Source: Ramlibacter pinisoli | GTDB lineage: Bacteria > Pseudomonadota > Gammaproteobacteria > Burkholderiales > Burkholderiaceae_C | Direction: 5' to 3' | Length of the DNA: 42,703 nucleotides | NCBI RefSeq assembly: GCF_009758015.1 | Contig: NZ_WSEL01000002.1 | Span: 1-42,703, forward strand | Shown: piece after piece, positions 41,365-42,703 of the stretch | Layout: every line of letters starts with the position of its first letter | How positions within the stretch are numbered: the stretch's first letter is position 1 | Notes under the pieces: generated by a model | Told to the model about the DNA's origin: nothing | The model's input: only the letters and a program-made list of their open reading frames with translations | Databases searched by the model: none | Translations under genes and position numbers: made by a program

Positions 41365-41940
41365 ATGCACTTCGTTTCCCGCTCGCACGACGGCACCATC
41401 GGCCATGGAGCCGGCCAACTCCGAGAGACCTGCGCTGTCGTCGTCACTCCGGAATTCACGCGGGATGATGAGATCAGGCAAACCGAGCTCTTCTTCCCTG
41501 ACGACCACGCGCCGGTGAGCGTCATCTCTGTCGCGACGGGCAGGATCTTCTTTCACCTTGTGTTCAACCCGGGTTGCGAGGCGGTGCGCACGCACTTGTG
41601 GGAAGGCGCATTCCGAGAAGGGATGCCGCTTGTCCTCTGCGATTTGCGCAAGATCGCGGCTTATGAGCTCCCTCTGTCGTCGCGCGAGCTTGCGGCGTGG
41701 AAACCTTCGCTCGGCGTTGACTACCCGCGCGATCAGTGGAAGAACCGTGTTCGAGCGATGGAGGATCAGATCATCTCGACGGCGCTCATGCGCCTTCGAT
41801 CACCTACGGGAATCGTGGAGCACCGCATCGTGGAGATGTCGGCGGATCCATCGGCCCATGCCAAAGGCCTAATGCGTTTGGACTGGACGTGGCACTCCCG
41901 GGGCACTGGCCGCCAGTTGCGTATAGGGGTACTGGTTTGA
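41365..41940 (+). CDS. Hypothetical protein, possible transposon cargo
   Basis: This 191-aa protein is unrecognised. It has no signal peptide or membrane segment. Regions such as VISVATGRIFFHLVFNPGCE and EGMPLVLCDLRKIAAYELPL look like alternating strands, and a polar Trp/Arg-rich C-terminus ends MRLDWTWHSRGTGRQLRIGV. A GAGG ribosome-binding site lies 5 bases before the ATG. It is the first gene behind tniQ and on the same strand, where Tn7-like elements often carry cargo. Codon use is like that of the tns genes. Confidence 0.6.
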   Translation: MHFVSRSHDGTIGHGAGQLRETCAVVVTPEFTRDDEIRQTELFFPDDHAPVSVISVATGRIFFHLVFNPGCEAVRTHLWEGAFREGMPLVLCDLRKIAAYELPLSSRELAAWKPSLGVDYPRDQWKNRVRAMEDQIISTALMRLRSPTGIVEHRIVEMSADPSAHAKGLMRLDWTWHSRGTGRQLRIGVLV

Positions 41941-42039
41941 GGGTGCCAGAAGAGGGCTCTCACCTCAGTTTGCACGAACTCCAAGAATGCCGTGGAATGC
42001 TGCATTTGGGCGACACGATCTGGGGCGGAGAGCTGGTCG

Positions 42040-42351
42040 ATGGCGTTCGCCGCGATGCCTCAGCTCACAGACTCGTTCCAACTGCCCTATCCACGTAATG
42101 AGGGGCAGCGTCGTCGCCTTCTGGTCCGGCGGTGCTACCTCAACCCCAATTCGTACCAAGTACACAGGCACGCGTTTCTCCGAGCTGGATTTGAGATCGT
42201 GGACCGCCCGCCGGACACCAGCCTGGGCAAGACTAGCACTGACATCCATCTCGTCCTAGACGCCGGTGACCTGCTCGAGCATGAGACGGGTTACGACGAG
42301 TTCATCGTCTTGAATGCGATCCGATCGCAACACGAGAGCGGCTACCACTGA
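42040..42351 (+). pseudogene. Truncated NYN-domain (PIN-like RNase) gene
   Basis: The reading MAFAAMPQLTDSFQLPYP, then RRRLLVRRCYLNPNSYQVHR, GFEIVDRPPDT, GKTSTDIHLVLDAGDLLEHE and TGYDEFIVLN follows a family of bacterial NYN-domain proteins that are probably RNases. In intact members the next residues are a S-x-D-A-D-F-T-P type motif with catalytic Asp residues; here the chain breaks after IVLN and ends 11 residues later with SQHESGYH. The N-terminal residues with the first catalytic Asp also appear missing. I read it as a gene fragment, cut near 42313. Confidence 0.65.
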
Positions 42352-42703
42352 CCTTCCGCGGACTCGGTTTTGGCGTCTGCTCACGCAGTGCCCCCGCACG
42401 GCCTAAGCCCCCTCGCAAGCCGCTCCTCGGTGCCTGGCCAGCAAGCTCACAGGAAGCGTTTGGGCGGCGCTGACGGCTCGGCGAAGCCGCCTGCGGTCCC
42501 ACGCCATGCCTGCGGGTAGAACCCTGGTCATAGGGCGCCGTGCTCCTCTTCACCGCCAATTCATTGACGTGTCGGTGCGCGTTTCGGCTCCGTTGGAATT
42601 CTCGACGCAGGGCGTCGGGTCCCTGTCGGGTCTGATTCCGCACAGGCGGCTGAGACGGTCGCCCGCCTGGCGTTCCGCGCCACCAGCGCTGAGCTAGTCC
42701 ATC
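42352..42703. other. Right edge of the window, no supported gene
   Basis: About 350 bases without a convincing gene. One 63-codon frame (42506-42697) has no family resemblance or ribosome-binding site. A small dyad GGCT-CGGCGA-AGCC lies near 42475-42490. The right end of the Tn7-like element could be here or beyond the window. Confidence 0.45.

Noticed and set aside
34598..42703. Possible CRISPR-associated transposon
   Set aside because: No array of regularly spaced direct repeats and no Cas-like protein were found on either strand. The TniQ protein is long and TnsD-like rather than of the short CAST type. The array or Cas genes could lie beyond the window, but nothing here supports them.
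1..42703. tRNA, rRNA or tmRNA genes
   Set aside because: I looked for cloverleaf-like segments and rRNA landmarks, including near the possible element borders at 29960-30600 and 34600-35000, and saw none. A covariance-model scan would settle this.

Overview
The window looks like a high-GC betaproteobacterial chromosome, most likely Burkholderiales of the Comamonadaceae type. This rests on the very high GC content, Bug-type tricarboxylate-transporter receptors, paired NahR/NodD-like LysR regulators beside aromatic catabolic operons, and long runs of genes coupled by ATGA or TGATG overlaps. The genus cannot be fixed from sequence alone.

Region 1 (1-29960) is a catabolic supercluster. The tail of pntB enters from the left. 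Operon A (minus, 487-5260) encodes an SMP-30-type lactonase-like protein, a fumarylacetoacetate-hydrolase-family enzyme, a metal-dependent cyclase/hydrolase, an NAD-dependent sugar-acid dehydrogenase/epimerase and a Bug receptor. It diverges from a LysR gene, and a T-N11-A LysR box lies between them. A decayed patch (6355-8482) holds fragments of a VanA-type oxygenase and a second Bug receptor on either side of an intact MFS transporter. Operon B (minus, 8648-21454) runs from an FAD oxidoreductase through an envelope set (DUF1302 barrel-like protein, DUF1329, YCF48-like, MMPL/RND transporter, DoxX, orphan ABC receptor) to a C-C hydrolase, an extradiol dioxygenase, a Rieske ferredoxin and an FAD hydroxylase. 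A second LysR gene diverges from it. Operon C (minus, 22625-29872) encodes a LivKHMGF-type ABC importer, a MarR regulator, and a VanB-type reductase with a VanA-type Rieske oxygenase. Two tandem MarR-like operators sit upstream of livK. Together these genes suggest uptake of a hydrophobic or substituted aromatic compound, oxygenation or O-demethylation, ring hydroxylation, meta cleavage, C-C hydrolysis and processing of the resulting acids. The actual substrate is not known.

Region 2 (29961-34597) is accessory DNA. A ccdAB toxin-antitoxin pair is bracketed by a 19-bp inverted repeat (18/19 match). Next comes a minus-strand cluster of five small conserved or unknown genes, then a plus-strand HTH regulator whose 3' end carries palindromic operator-like repeats.

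Region 3 (34598-42703) holds a Tn7-like transposition module, tnsA-tnsB-tnsC-tniQ, with translationally coupled genes. Just upstream is a partial tandem duplication of tnsA that keeps the nuclease core but lacks the C-terminal part. The leader is duplicated with it and contains conserved hairpins. The TniQ/TnsD-like protein is long (613 aa) and appears to carry several HTH modules. Behind it are an unknown gene and a broken NYN-domain gene. No transposon ends, CRISPR array or Cas gene could be identified.
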